A stretch of DNA of 32,691 bases from Aquabacterium sp. A7-Y (GTDB lineage Bacteria > Pseudomonadota > Gammaproteobacteria > Burkholderiales > Burkholderiaceae_C): positions 1-32,691 of the forward strand of contig NZ_JAPFBW010000052.1 of the NCBI RefSeq assembly GCF_026153205.1, written 5' to 3'. This document shows, piece by piece, positions 21,895-30,082 of the stretch. The translations under genes and the position numbers were made by a program. Position 1 is the first letter of the stretch; each line of letters starts with the position of its first letter. Below the pieces are notes generated by a model. The model had not been told where the DNA came from. It made no database searches and saw only the letters and a program-made list of their open reading frames with translations.

Positions 21895-22213
21895 ATGACC
21901 GAGCCGACCAAAACGCCGGCAGGAGGGCAGGCCCCGAAGTCTGAACCGCAAACAGCGGTCGCCCCGCTCAACGCCATTGCCCCGGAAGACCTGCAGGCCA
22001 GCGCCAACGAGTGCGACGCCTGGCTACGCAAGAAGACCGACAACTACATCACGCTCGACCGCCTGACCGCCGTGGCCGGCAGCCTGCCCGTGCTCGACAA
22101 CAACGGACGCGACGGCGACCTTCGCCTACGACCCACTTGGCCGGCGAATCGCGAAGCACAGCGAGAAGCCGAATCCGCACGGCGGTGAAGCTTTCATTAC
22201 TAGGGGAGATCAA
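21895..22213 (+). pseudogene. collapsed Rhs gene: N-terminal piece fused out of frame to an Rhs-core piece
   Basis: The 97-codon frame from ATG 21895 encodes a Pro/Ala-rich start, then CDAWLRKKTDNYITLDRL and TAVAGSLPV. This is the N-terminal region I associate with large Rhs/T6SS-type effectors, where it runs into a hydrophobic helix pair. Here it stops matching after codon 22090-22092. From about 22103, in the next frame, the DNA reads DATATFAYDPLGRRIAKHSE, a clear Rhs-core repeat motif. The middle of the gene, normally kilobases long, is therefore deleted and the two ends are joined out of frame. No stop separates the Rhs-core piece from the effector-like ORF at 22214, which is in the same frame. 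Confidence 0.7.
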
Positions 22214-23044
22214 TTGACAGCACCGAAGAAAACGCTGGAGCAAGTGGCCCAGAAAGCCAGTATTTGCTTGAAAGACCGCGAGAACATCCCGACAGCCCCT
22301 TTATGGCACATGGGCAAGGCGTATGTGTTCAGCAGCAATGACAGCTTTGATCTTGTGCAGAACACAATTGACTATCTCGCCTGCAAAGCCAAATTAGGTC
22401 GAGCTTTCACCGAAGACGAAAAGGAATTATTAGTCAATCTCTATGAAGCACTTTGGTGGGGCGGCAAGATTAAGGGCACGCCAGAGGCGGCAACATTGGC
22501 CAACCATTATGTTCATGGTAATGGCAAAGAAATCCGCCTTGATCCCTCCATATATCGAGATTCTGTTATTGTTCAGGATGCCATGGTCTGCCTAAAAAAG
22601 TATATCGCAGATCGACAGGCAAAAGGCAAAACATTTTCAATAATAAAAACAACGGACGCCGATTTCCGTTTGTCAAAATTTGCCGATCCACTGCGCCTTG
22701 GCCGTCGCAATCAGAACACGCAGGGAAACATCGTCGCCAAGGACGGCGCATTGAAAACCGAAGAGATCAATCGCCGCCTCAAGTTCGCGGATAACCGTTT
22801 CCATTTGGTGGCAAGCACGTCATACACTAAGCCTACATTCTTTACCAGGTGGAGTGTGGATAGTCTCTATGATTTTGTTGATTACGCAGAAAACAAGGAC
22901 GATCAACATATCACTCGCATCCCGATGGATGGTGGCAGGAATCTGATTTTGCCGGATGGCTTGTCAAGCCACATGGAAAAAATCGGTATTGCCAAAAGGT
23001 TCTGGCACCGTGCTGAATGGCATGAGCAATGGCGGGCGGCATGA
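22214..23044 (+). CDS. putative effector/toxin, AT-richer than neighbours
   Basis: A 276-residue soluble protein of unknown family. It has no signal peptide. Visible segments include LVNLYEALWWGGKIKGTPEA, LANHYVHGNGKEIRLDPSIY and KFADNRFHLVASTSYTKPTF. The TTG start has a strong AGGGGAG site 5 nt upstream; the first ATG is 32 codons later. Codon use is distinctly AT-richer than the chromosome and the phage late genes, indicating recent transfer. It follows the Rhs remnant and overlaps by ATGA a small membrane-anchored protein gene. This is the usual layout of a polymorphic-toxin effector and its immunity gene. Superinfection exclusion is an alternative role. Confidence 0.55.
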   Translation: MTAPKKTLEQVAQKASICLKDRENIPTAPLWHMGKAYVFSSNDSFDLVQNTIDYLACKAKLGRAFTEDEKELLVNLYEALWWGGKIKGTPEAATLANHYVHGNGKEIRLDPSIYRDSVIVQDAMVCLKKYIADRQAKGKTFSIIKTTDADFRLSKFADPLRLGRRNQNTQGNIVAKDGALKTEEINRRLKFADNRFHLVASTSYTKPTFFTRWSVDSLYDFVDYAENKDDQHITRIPMDGGRNLILPDGLSSHMEKIGIAKRFWHRAEWHEQWRAA

Positions 23045-23472
23045 TCCGGACAATGTTAAAAATCATCGGCGTAGTGGCCATCGTTTTGGTCGCCGCGACT
23101 GCTGCGCTTGTTTGGAAAATCCGAGCCGATGACTGCTCCATGTTTTCCGATAGCTTCACCAAGATTAAAACAATAACCATTGACGGGAAGGCCTACTATA
23201 TTTATCGTGAAGTCTCCGGCTTCCAGGATAAAGTCACGCAGCTGTCCCTTTCAGCAGAAAATTTGCCGGAATCGGTTTGCGACTACTCGAAAATCAAGAA
23301 TCGTCGTTATCCGGCTGAACTTGATGAAGAAAAATTCATTAAAAAACTTGTCGTCACACGCAAATCGGACGCGAGCTTCAATCTGGAAGTGATTTATGAC
23401 GACGAAAGGCCGCCCCAGCCATTTTCTGATTTTGCCTATATCCCTGTTGAGGTGAATGGCAAACTGCAATAA
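23041..23472 (+). CDS. membrane-anchored small protein, candidate immunity protein
   Basis: The 143-residue product starts MIRTMLKIIGVVAIVLVAA, an N-terminal transmembrane anchor or uncleaved signal (about residues 4-27). A periplasmic-type domain with two Cys (in DDCSMF and ESVCDYS) and an acidic C-terminal half (YDDERPPQPFSDFAYIPVEV) follows. The family is not recognised. Its ATG overlaps the stop of the preceding effector-like gene, and it shares that gene's low GC. Size, anchor, coupling and position all fit an immunity protein protecting against a toxin acting at the membrane or in the periplasm; this is inference from context. Confidence 0.5.
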   Translation: MIRTMLKIIGVVAIVLVAATAALVWKIRADDCSMFSDSFTKIKTITIDGKAYYIYREVSGFQDKVTQLSLSAENLPESVCDYSKIKNRRYPAELDEEKFIKKLVVTRKSDASFNLEVIYDDERPPQPFSDFAYIPVEVNGKLQ

Positions 23473-23665
23473 ATCCACCGACAGCACTTGGTTCTCTCAC
23501 ACCCGAACTGCGCATAAGAAGCTGTGTTATTTGCGGGCGAAGAAGTGACGCTATTGAGCGAGAGCGGCCTCTCGGCACTGCCTGGGGCGTGTGATTGACG
23601 AAGTGCCGGGTAGCGGCGCCGGCAACTATCCTGATACCCGTAACGGACAAGTCCGCGGTTGTAGC

Positions 23666-24283
23666 TCAACGATCTAGAACCTGAGTACCGCCCTGAGGTT
23701 GCGGCAGCGTGGGCTGCTGCCCTAACAACTGCTCCTGGTTCAGCTGTTGTATATCGGGCCACAAGCCGCTCCGAGGATAAAAACTGGCATCGTTGGCGAA
23801 GCGGGCGGTGCTTTCGCTGCGCACCAACCATAGCTCGAAATTCTGGTGGCGGATGAAGTGGCCGGGGACATTAGCCGACTCCAAACTCACGGCATATGGA
23901 TACTCCCAGCTCAATCCTGGCCGATAGAAAAACGACGCATCACGGCGAAAAAGGTCGCTTCCATCGTTGCGTTGTAGCTTCAACCGCAAATTTTGGTGCC
24001 GCAGAAAATGGCCGGGAATATTTATCGATTCGAAGCTGACCGTATTCTGCAAACCGCTCAACCCTGGGCGTCGGATAAAGGTCGCGTCCGCCTTGTCCAA
24101 ACCGCTGCTGATCGGCGTCAGCACGCCGAGAAAGAAGCTATGCCGGATGTAGCGGCCAGGGAAGTTGACCGACTCGAATGACACGGTTTGAGCATACTCG
24201 GCTGTGTCAGCTGACGCGGCAACGGGGAGGCTGGCTGTCAAGACCAAGGCGGGCAAGGTGAAACAGAGCAATGTAGCGCGCAT
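23666..24283 (-). CDS. secreted AbfB-type beta-trefoil (arabinofuranose-binding-like) lectin
   Basis: The 205-residue product has a cleavable signal peptide (LLCFTLPALVLTASLPVAAS, cleavage near ASA). Three homologous repeats follow, each with VSFES-x-N-x-PG-x-[YF]-[IL]-RH and later DA[ST]F-x-x-R-[PS]GL: VSFESVNFPGRYIRH, VSFESINIPGHFLRH and VSLESANVPGHFIRH. This is the beta-trefoil pattern of AbfB (CBM42-like) domains, which bind arabinofuranose-containing polysaccharides. No catalytic domain is attached, so it is a lone secreted binding protein. The start is at ATG 24283, with GGAG 7 nt upstream. It lies between prophage lysis genes and the effector-like pair and is probably lysogenic-conversion cargo. 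Confidence 0.8.
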   Translation of the reverse strand: MRATLLCFTLPALVLTASLPVAASADTAEYAQTVSFESVNFPGRYIRHSFFLGVLTPISSGLDKADATFIRRPGLSGLQNTVSFESINIPGHFLRHQNLRLKLQRNDGSDLFRRDASFFYRPGLSWEYPYAVSLESANVPGHFIRHQNFELWLVRSESTARFANDASFYPRSGLWPDIQQLNQEQLLGQQPTLPQPQGGTQVLDR

Positions 24284-24572
24284 GGTTATCTCCAACACAT
24301 GACGGAATTTCGCGGTGAGCCGCTCCTCAGCGAGGGCGAAGGCCCACGCAAGAATGCTATGCCTTCATTCATCAAAACAGCACCTTATTTTTTCTTATCA
24401 AGTTCTTTTGGACAGGCCGATAGTCGGCCACCCAAATAACTTTTCAAGCGAAACAATGCGGCGAACACAAACCGAATTGATGTGATGCCATTTGCAAGAT
24501 TTCGGCCCGTAGATATCCCAAGCTTACAAACTGCACCAAAGTCGTGGTCACATCGAATTGCAGTGGGCGCAG

Positions 24573-24821
24573 TTAATCCACGAGCGCTGCCTCGCGGCAC
24601 TTCCGATATTGCGTCGCCACCTCCACCAGCTTCAGTGTCGTTGCCCCGAACGAATCATCGCTGAGGGGCTGCAGCGGCGGGCAACTCGCCACCACGAGCG
24701 GGCTCGGCCCGACCAGTGAGCGCTTCATTGACGACGCGCAACCCGTCAGGGCTATGGCGACAATCACGGTAAACAGGCACGGTGCGCACCTCGCGCTCGA
24801 TGGTCTGGCGGACAGTGACAT
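24573..24821 (-). CDS. Rz1-like outer-membrane spanin lipoprotein
   Basis: An 82-residue protein encoded largely inside the Rz gene in another frame, extending 82 nt beyond it. A hydrophobic signal (LFTVIVAIALTGC) ends in a lipobox with the lipidated Cys28. The mature part is short and Pro/Ser-rich (GPSPLVVASCPPLQPL), then helical. Rz1 pairs with Rz to fuse inner and outer membranes at the last step of lysis. The embedded arrangement is classical for phage spanins. ATG 24821 has only a weak GAGA upstream. Confidence 0.8.
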   Translation of the reverse strand: MSLSARPSSARCAPCLFTVIVAIALTGCASSMKRSLVGPSPLVVASCPPLQPLSDDSFGATTLKLVEVATQYRKCREAALVD

Positions 24822-25014
24822 GCTGAATCTCAATCTTGCCAATGGCCGCGGCAGCGGCCTTGTTCGCGGCATCCGCCGCGATCCTGGCGACATGCTCATC
24901 ACGCGCTTGTGCCGCCTCGCACCTGGCTTGCCCCACTGACTCACCGTAGAAGAAGGTGCCTGCAATGGCCGCTGCAACAGCGGCCGTTGCGATGAGCAGG
25001 ACGTAGGTTTTCAT
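24655..25014 (-). CDS. Rz-like inner-membrane spanin
   Basis: This 119-residue protein has an N-terminal transmembrane anchor (YVLLIATAAVAAAIAGTFFY) and an Ala/Arg/Glu-rich coiled-coil periplasmic region (ARDEHVARIAADAANKAAAA, IEREVRTVPVYRDC). It ends in a Pro/Ala tail. It forms the inner half of the spanin complex with the overlapping Rz1 product. Its ATG overlaps the endolysin stop by ATGA. Confidence 0.85.
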   Translation of the reverse strand: MKTYVLLIATAAVAAAIAGTFFYGESVGQARCEAAQARDEHVARIAADAANKAAAAAIGKIEIQHVTVRQTIEREVRTVPVYRDCRHSPDGLRVVNEALTGRAEPARGGELPAAAAPQR

Positions 25015-25478
25015 GACCCCTTCCCCTCACACAGCGCCCGCTCGTGCGCCCTGCGCTTCACCAGCCCCTGCAGCTTACGGTCGCCTGCCCAGACCCAGCG
25101 GGACAGCTCAGCGCAGGCACCGATCAGGTCGCCGGCATTCGCCTTTCGAACGAGGCTGGAACCGCAGAACTTCTCGCGTCCAACATTGAACGAGAAGCTG
25201 ATGAAGGCCGCCTTCTCGTGGTCCTTCAGCGGCACCTTGATGCACTGCAGGTCGTCCGCGTGCTTCAGCAAATCGCGGTACAGCAGCTGCTCGCACTCGG
25301 CGGGCGTGTAGCGCCGGCCGAGCTGGGCCGTCTCGGTGTGCCCTGTGCAGGCGGTGACGATGCCGATGGGGTCTCGATAGCCCTCGTATACGGTGCCCTC
25401 GAATAGCAGCACCCCAGGAACGACAAGGGCCGCAACTGCGACCCCTACCTTCCTCAAGAACTTGGCTTTCTCGCTCAT
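25011..25478 (-). CDS. phage SAR endolysin (GH24 lysozyme)
   Basis: The 155-residue muramidase has an N-terminal signal-arrest-release-type helix (VGVAVAALVVPGVLLF, residues 11-26). Immediately after it comes the GH24 catalytic pattern E-x8-D-x5-T: Glu27, Asp36 and Thr42 within FEGTVYEGYRDPIGIVTACT. AAFISFSFNVG and the C-terminal helix RRAHERALCEG follow the RrrD/P21-lysozyme family. It is exported by the Sec system, tethered to the membrane and released when the membrane is depolarised by the holin, then cleaves peptidoglycan. It overlaps both neighbours by ATGA. Confidence 0.92.
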   Translation of the reverse strand: MSEKAKFLRKVGVAVAALVVPGVLLFEGTVYEGYRDPIGIVTACTGHTETAQLGRRYTPAECEQLLYRDLLKHADDLQCIKVPLKDHEKAAFISFSFNVGREKFCGSSLVRKANAGDLIGACAELSRWVWAGDRKLQGLVKRRAHERALCEGKGS

Positions 25479-25759
25479 CGGGGCTCGATGCCTCCCCTCA
25501 GCGCCGCCCAGGCGCCGGCAATCGCAGCGACAGTCGCGGCGATGTAGCCGATCGGCTTGGCTGCCTTGCCGATCCAATGCAACACCTGGAACGCTCCCCG
25601 CAGCGCGGCGAAGGCCGCGACCAACTCCGCGGTGTTCGCCTCAATGCGCCGGGTCGCTGCCGTGTTCTCTTTCAGTTCGGCATCCATGCGGTCCTGCCGC
25701 TCCACCATGGCGGTGAAGGCGCTGTCCCGGAACAGTGTTCCGTAGTCATCCTGTGGCAT
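25475..25759 (-). CDS. holin-like phage membrane protein
   Basis: The 94-residue product has an N-terminal soluble, coiled-coil-prone half (MVERQDRMDAELKENTAATR) and a C-terminal hydrophobic segment (PIGYIAATVAAIAGAWAAL) ending in a short charged tail. This layout is like XhlA/haemolysin-type lysis membrane proteins. Position directly before the endolysin, with ATGA overlap, supports a holin or pinholin function. The family assignment is not certain. Confidence 0.65.
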   Translation of the reverse strand: MPQDDYGTLFRDSAFTAMVERQDRMDAELKENTAATRRIEANTAELVAAFAALRGAFQVLHWIGKAAKPIGYIAATVAAIAGAWAALRGGIEPR

Positions 25760-25843
25760 GTCGTCACTCTCTGCAGAAGATGGCTAAAGGCCGCCTCATC
25801 GGCACGCAGCCCTCGTGCTGCGTCCCGGCAGCCGACGTGTCAC

Positions 25844-26314
25844 TCAGCCCTTGAGCCAGACGTAGCCCGACGCGCCGACGTCGGGCCAAGCAACGCCGCT
25901 GGTCCAAGACCAAGAACTGGTCGTACCATCGAACGAATAGGAGGCGTCCTTGCGCCAACGGGCCGAGATATTGCCGTAGTTGTCCTGCATCACGATCTGT
26001 GTGATGAATGACTCGGGCCATTGCCCAGCCAGACGCAGTGTCGTGGTGAAGCTGCCGAGCGTGAACTGCAGCGCGCTGATGCTGGCCCCCTTGAACACCG
26101 GGGTGGTGCCCCATACGTCGACACGCTTGTTGCCGCCGGCCGGGCCGCCGCTGGAGGCGGGAACGATGGTGCTCTCGAAGCGCTCGTAGATCTGGCGCCA
26201 AGCGCCGCCCTCGTTGCGCCACAGGCCCTTGGCCTCTCGCCAGGCGCCCTGCGCACGCACAGACGGCACACAGCCTTTCGTCCACGTGCCGTCGTTGTTG
26301 AGTTCGATCGCCAT
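25844..26314 (-). CDS. phage tail fibre-associated protein (hypothetical)
   Basis: This 156-residue protein begins MAIELNNDGTWTKGC, followed by tryptophan-rich short repeats (AWREAKGLWRNEGGAWRQIY), as in the C-terminal parts of phage tail fibre or tail-tip accessory proteins. The second half is beta-rich (SISALQFTLGSFTTTLRLAG) and ends in YVWLKG. It starts 1 nt after the stop of the preceding fibre gene. It may bind host surface polysaccharide; the role is inferred from position. Confidence 0.6.
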   Translation of the reverse strand: MAIELNNDGTWTKGCVPSVRAQGAWREAKGLWRNEGGAWRQIYERFESTIVPASSGGPAGGNKRVDVWGTTPVFKGASISALQFTLGSFTTTLRLAGQWPESFITQIVMQDNYGNISARWRKDASYSFDGTTSSWSWTSGVAWPDVGASGYVWLKG

Positions 26315-26315
26315 G

Positions 26316-26654
26316 TCAATGCTGGAACCAGATGTCGCCATCCTCGCCGTCGCTCGGCGGGTTGGGCGAGACCGTGATCCGGCCCAGGCCATCGCCACCG
26401 TTGCGCCCGTAGATCAACCCGGTGGCCTTCACGGTGCCCTGGACTGCGACGTTTCCCTGGACCATCGTGGCGCCGCCGATCGTCCCGCCCGCCATCGGGA
26501 AGGCACCCAGCGCAGCGCGCGCCGCCGCCTTGTCCGCGCTGTCGGTGCCCAGCAGCTCTGCGAGGAACTGCCGGAGCGCCGCGAAATTGCCCTTCTGCTG
26601 GGCGTTGGTGGTCGAAGCGCCGGTGAGCGCCGCTTCGGTTGGTAGCTGTGCCAT
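26316..26654 (-). CDS. short tail fibre protein
   Basis: The 112-residue product has a helical N-terminus (FAALRQFLAELLGTDSADKA) and a fibre-like Gly/Val repeat (GGTIGGATMVQGNVAVQGTV). It ends in PPSDGEDGDIWFQH, a motif common at the ends of phage fibre and tip proteins. It is 9 bp downstream of the gpJ-type gene. It probably forms or anchors a short side fibre. Confidence 0.65.
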   Translation of the reverse strand: MAQLPTEAALTGASTTNAQQKGNFAALRQFLAELLGTDSADKAAARAALGAFPMAGGTIGGATMVQGNVAVQGTVKATGLIYGRNGGDGLGRITVSPNPPSDGEDGDIWFQH

Positions 26655-26663
26655 GTCTGCTCT

Positions 26664-29600
26664 CTAGTAGCCTTGAATAAAAGCGTCCACCACACCGGGG
26701 ACGCTTGCGTTGGTGATGTCGAGCACCTGAATGAGCGGGCCCGGTGTGACCCGCTTGTCCACGATTCGCGCGCCGACACCGGCCCCGCCGTCGCTTTGCA
26801 CGGTCAGTTGCACGTTCTTGATGACTCGGTAGGCCTTGCGGATGGGCAGCCGCGTGCCGCCCGCGGCGATCGATACGTCATCCAAACGCTCGTTGAGATC
26901 CGGCACGTCCAGATGCGGCGTCAGCTCGACGATGCGCCCGCGCACCAAGCCCGCGGCGGCCATGACGCGCAGGCCGATCGGCTCGCCGCCCTGCACGACG
27001 ACATTCCCCGGCCAGGGCAGCCAACCGGGACTGGGCGGCCAGAACCGCCGGGTATCCGCCTGCCAGAAGTCCTGTCCCTCGTCGGCCCAAAACGCCGTCT
27101 GTGCTTCGCGCAGATACTGCACGCGCACGTCCTCGCCCTCGATTTCGCTGTCAAGCGTGACGGTCCCTTCTGCGGTAGTCGTGAAGGTGCACTCGTAGCT
27201 CAGCGCGGCATAGCTCTGCGTCGACCAATAGGCGGCGTTGGCCGAGCCCCAATGGAGAGCCGACCCCTGCTGCCAGTACACGCTGGTTTCGTCGGCCTCC
27301 AGGACCCCGCCCGTCACCGCGCCGCCAAGGATCGAGCCAGCAAACGTCGGCGCCTGCGGCCAGCTCTCCAGCACGTTCAGCGTGACCGGGTCGCCCAGAT
27401 CGGTAATCACGTATGCCGGCGACTCGCTCTCGTTGCCGCTGGTATCGACGGCCTTCACCATCAGCGTGCTCATGCCGAGGGGACGGGTGGACATCACCCA
27501 GCTGGCCTCGGTCAACAGACCTTCGTGCATCGGCTGCCCAGCCGCCCAGTTCACGCTGGCACCGCTCACGTAGCGCCAGCGGTAGCCGGCCAGGTCCAGG
27601 TCGGCAACCGGCCCCCAGGTGAGCCGGTTCCCGGCGACGAGGGCCCAAGGAACATCGCTGGGCGGCGCCGTCTTCCCGACCACTCGGTGCACCACTTGGG
27701 TGGACCAGTCCCCCGTCGCCAAGGCGTTGTGGGCCCGTGCCCGGATGACATAGACGAGGCGATCGTCGATGCCGGTGACAAACACCTCGGTAGCGTCCCC
27801 GGGCACCGTCAGCACCTGCCACTGCCCGTCGCTCATCGGTTGGTCCGCCCGGATGTAGGCCACTTCGATCCGTCCGCCGTTGCGCACGGCAGCGTCCGTG
27901 AGCGTCGGCCACGACACGCGCATGCGAGTCACGAAACGCCCGTCAGGCTGGCGCACCAGCCACTCGGTCCCGCTCTCTGCCCTGAGCGGACCCAGCGTCG
28001 GCACGTCCCAGGGTCGCGGCAAGGTGGTGTTGGGTGCTGCGTGGAGCGCATCCACGTTCGGATCAAACGCGTAGATCGCCGGGTCGGTTTCCTTCAGCGT
28101 CAGCTCGATCAGGCCTTCCAGCGTCCAGCGCCGCGAGATGACTTCGAAGGGCTTGGCGTCCCAGCCATAGCGGCGGTTGGTGAGCGTGATGACGTCGAAC
28201 AGCTCGACCGGATAGGCCCGCAGTTTGAACGAGGCCGTCACGGTCAGCGCTTGCCGGGCGTCGCGCAGCAGCACGCGGCACACGTGCTGTGCCTGACCAA
28301 CGTGTGTGATGGCGCCCAGCTCGATCTCCGTCGGCAGCTCCCGGCCGTCCTCGGCAAGGTAGGACCCGAACGCGACCCGGGGGAAGTCCACCACCTGGTA
28401 GCCGTTCGCCTGGTCGGAGAAGACCCCCGTCACGGTGTTGATCAGCTGCTCGCGCGGGCGCCGGGGCTGGATACGCACCTCACTCGCGTCACCAAAGTCG
28501 TTGTCGTCCAAGGCCAGCGCCGGGGCCACGTAAGCACCGGCACGCAGCAGCACGCGATTGCCAGCAAAGCCGATCTTGCCGGCCATGGCTTCCGCCAGCT
28601 CGCCCAGCACGTCCAGCGGCCGGGTGCCGCTTTTCCCGGCCGTGCCCGCCGTGTAGAGCGATCGCGTCTGCAGGCTGCCGCCGACGCTGTAGGTCACCGC
28701 CTGGTCGCACACGTTCGCAGCAGCAATGACGTGCACCTCGCTGACCGAGCCAGCCGGCAAGTTCGCTCCCAGCGGGTGATAGGCATAGTGCCGGGCCAGG
28801 AGCGCCGGGTTCTCGCTCCACACGGTTGTCCCGTTGCGCGGGTCGTGCACCTTGGCACCGCGGATCGCCGCGCTGATGTTCGGGATCGAGTTCGGGAAGG
28901 CGTCCTGGTCGTACAGCAGTTCCACCACCAGGTAAGCGATGCCCGACAGCCGATGGGCGTCGGTCCACTCCGCGGGGAACAGCTCCTTCACGCGCCAGTG
29001 CGCCGGCTGATCAGCCGTGCCCAGCATCCACCAGACGCGCGCCTTCGACTGCTCGTCGTTGTACTGGTACACCACGTGCACGGCACTGTTCACGTTGCCG
29101 TAGCTCATCGAGACCGTGTTGCCCTCCACGGTCAGCGGGAACCGCTGCGAGCCGTTGTCGCTGCCCAGGTCCCCGATGCCGAAGGCGGTACCAGCAATCG
29201 GTGTGTGAGGCAGGGTCACGCTGCCGAAGCCGTTGCTGATGAACATGGACGCCGAGCCGGTGCGCTTCTGGGAGCGAACATAGGGCACGGTGCGCACCCA
29301 CCCGTCGCCATCCACAACCACCGGTTCGTCGTTGAAGTAGACCTGCTCGACGCCGTCGATCTCGTGCCCGGCAAGCGCGATGATCGCGACAAAGCGCTCC
29401 TTGTGCTCGCCGGTCGAGCCGAAGAACACCAGCGGCCCGGACTTGCGCACACGGCCCAGCACCAGGTCACGGCCCTCGATGGCCCCGCGCAGCATGACAT
29501 GGCGGTCCTTGAGGCTCGCGTTGTAGGCGTTCCTCGCGGCTTGCTCGGCCTTGCGCTTCTGGTGCTTGGCGTAGAGGCCGGACGCCGCGGACACGGACAG

Positions 29601-29672
29601 CGCAACGATCAAGGTGCTGGCTGAGACGGCGCCAGCCGCGTAGGCCAGCACCGGGACAATCACTTGAGGCAT
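26664..29672 (-). CDS. gpJ-like phage tail tip/host-specificity protein
   Basis: The 1002-residue product has an N-terminal hydrophobic region (VIVPVLAYAAGAVSASTLIV) and a domain with RHVMLRGAIEGRDLVLGRVR and IIALAGHEIDGVEQVYFND, typical of lambda gpJ-type baseplate hub proteins. Central segments (e.g. FDVITLTNRRYGWDAKPFEV) and fibronectin-III-like modules (WALVAGNRLTWGPVADLDLA) follow. The C-terminus, IQVLDITNASVPGVVDAFIQ, is a usual receptor-binding end. ATG 29672 is preceded by GGAGG and overlaps the previous stop (TGATG). It forms the tail tip that recognises the host. Confidence 0.9.
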   Translation of the reverse strand: MPQVIVPVLAYAAGAVSASTLIVALSVSAASGLYAKHQKRKAEQAARNAYNASLKDRHVMLRGAIEGRDLVLGRVRKSGPLVFFGSTGEHKERFVAIIALAGHEIDGVEQVYFNDEPVVVDGDGWVRTVPYVRSQKRTGSASMFISNGFGSVTLPHTPIAGTAFGIGDLGSDNGSQRFPLTVEGNTVSMSYGNVNSAVHVVYQYNDEQSKARVWWMLGTADQPAHWRVKELFPAEWTDAHRLSGIAYLVVELLYDQDAFPNSIPNISAAIRGAKVHDPRNGTTVWSENPALLARHYAYHPLGANLPAGSVSEVHVIAAANVCDQAVTYSVGGSLQTRSLYTAGTAGKSGTRPLDVLGELAEAMAGKIGFAGNRVLLRAGAYVAPALALDDNDFGDASEVRIQPRRPREQLINTVTGVFSDQANGYQVVDFPRVAFGSYLAEDGRELPTEIELGAITHVGQAQHVCRVLLRDARQALTVTASFKLRAYPVELFDVITLTNRRYGWDAKPFEVISRRWTLEGLIELTLKETDPAIYAFDPNVDALHAAPNTTLPRPWDVPTLGPLRAESGTEWLVRQPDGRFVTRMRVSWPTLTDAAVRNGGRIEVAYIRADQPMSDGQWQVLTVPGDATEVFVTGIDDRLVYVIRARAHNALATGDWSTQVVHRVVGKTAPPSDVPWALVAGNRLTWGPVADLDLAGYRWRYVSGASVNWAAGQPMHEGLLTEASWVMSTRPLGMSTLMVKAVDTSGNESESPAYVITDLGDPVTLNVLESWPQAPTFAGSILGGAVTGGVLEADETSVYWQQGSALHWGSANAAYWSTQSYAALSYECTFTTTAEGTVTLDSEIEGEDVRVQYLREAQTAFWADEGQDFWQADTRRFWPPSPGWLPWPGNVVVQGGEPIGLRVMAAAGLVRGRIVELTPHLDVPDLNERLDDVSIAAGGTRLPIRKAYRVIKNVQLTVQSDGGAGVGARIVDKRVTPGPLIQVLDITNASVPGVVDAFIQGY

Positions 29673-30082
29673 CAGCCCACCCTCCAACAGGCACTTGCTT
29701 GATCCAGGTCAACGACCTGCAAACCGTTCTGAGCTGGCGCCAGCCAGTGCGCGCCGTTGCAGGCCGCGTAGCACTCCCGGTCACCGCTACGGACCAGACC
29801 GATGTCGCCGACACGTACGCCCAGCGGCGGACACGGGGGCCCGAGCGCCGCCGTCGCTATTGCGGCCAGCCCACCGCGCGCCCGAACCACACGGGCCGCC
29901 TGCAGCGCTGACGCATAGGTCCCGCGTAGGTCCGCGCCGGGATCGAAGCCGGTCAGCGCGTGCACGACGTCGGCCGCCCACAAGGCGCAGTCGTGGCGCC
30001 CCCACTCGAAGGGCACGCGCAAGCGGGCAGCGACGAGCCTGGCCCAGCGTTCAGGCCAATCGCCAAAGCGAACCAGGGTCAT
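29672..30082 (-). CDS. phage tail assembly peptidase-like protein (NlpC/P60-type, DUF6950-like)
   Basis: This 136-residue protein has the cysteine-peptidase-like motif FEWGRHDCALWAADVVHAL, with the nucleophile Cys in HDC, and a downstream histidine in CNGAHWLAP. Both fit a small NlpC/P60-like fold, as in tail proteins encoded just before gpJ homologues (comparable to lambda gpK). It probably acts in tail-tip maturation or peptidoglycan penetration. The start overlaps nothing upstream by more than ATGA; the stop overlaps gpJ by TGATG. Confidence 0.75.
   Translation of the reverse strand: MTLVRFGDWPERWARLVAARLRVPFEWGRHDCALWAADVVHALTGFDPGADLRGTYASALQAARVVRARGGLAAIATAALGPPCPPLGVRVGDIGLVRSGDRECYAACNGAHWLAPAQNGLQVVDLDQASACWRVG

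Noticed and set aside
26673-29624. Plus-strand frame of 983 codons opposite the gpJ-like gene
   Set aside because: His/Arg/Gly-rich shadow with no recognisable domain; gpJ on the minus strand fits the operon and overlaps its neighbours correctly.
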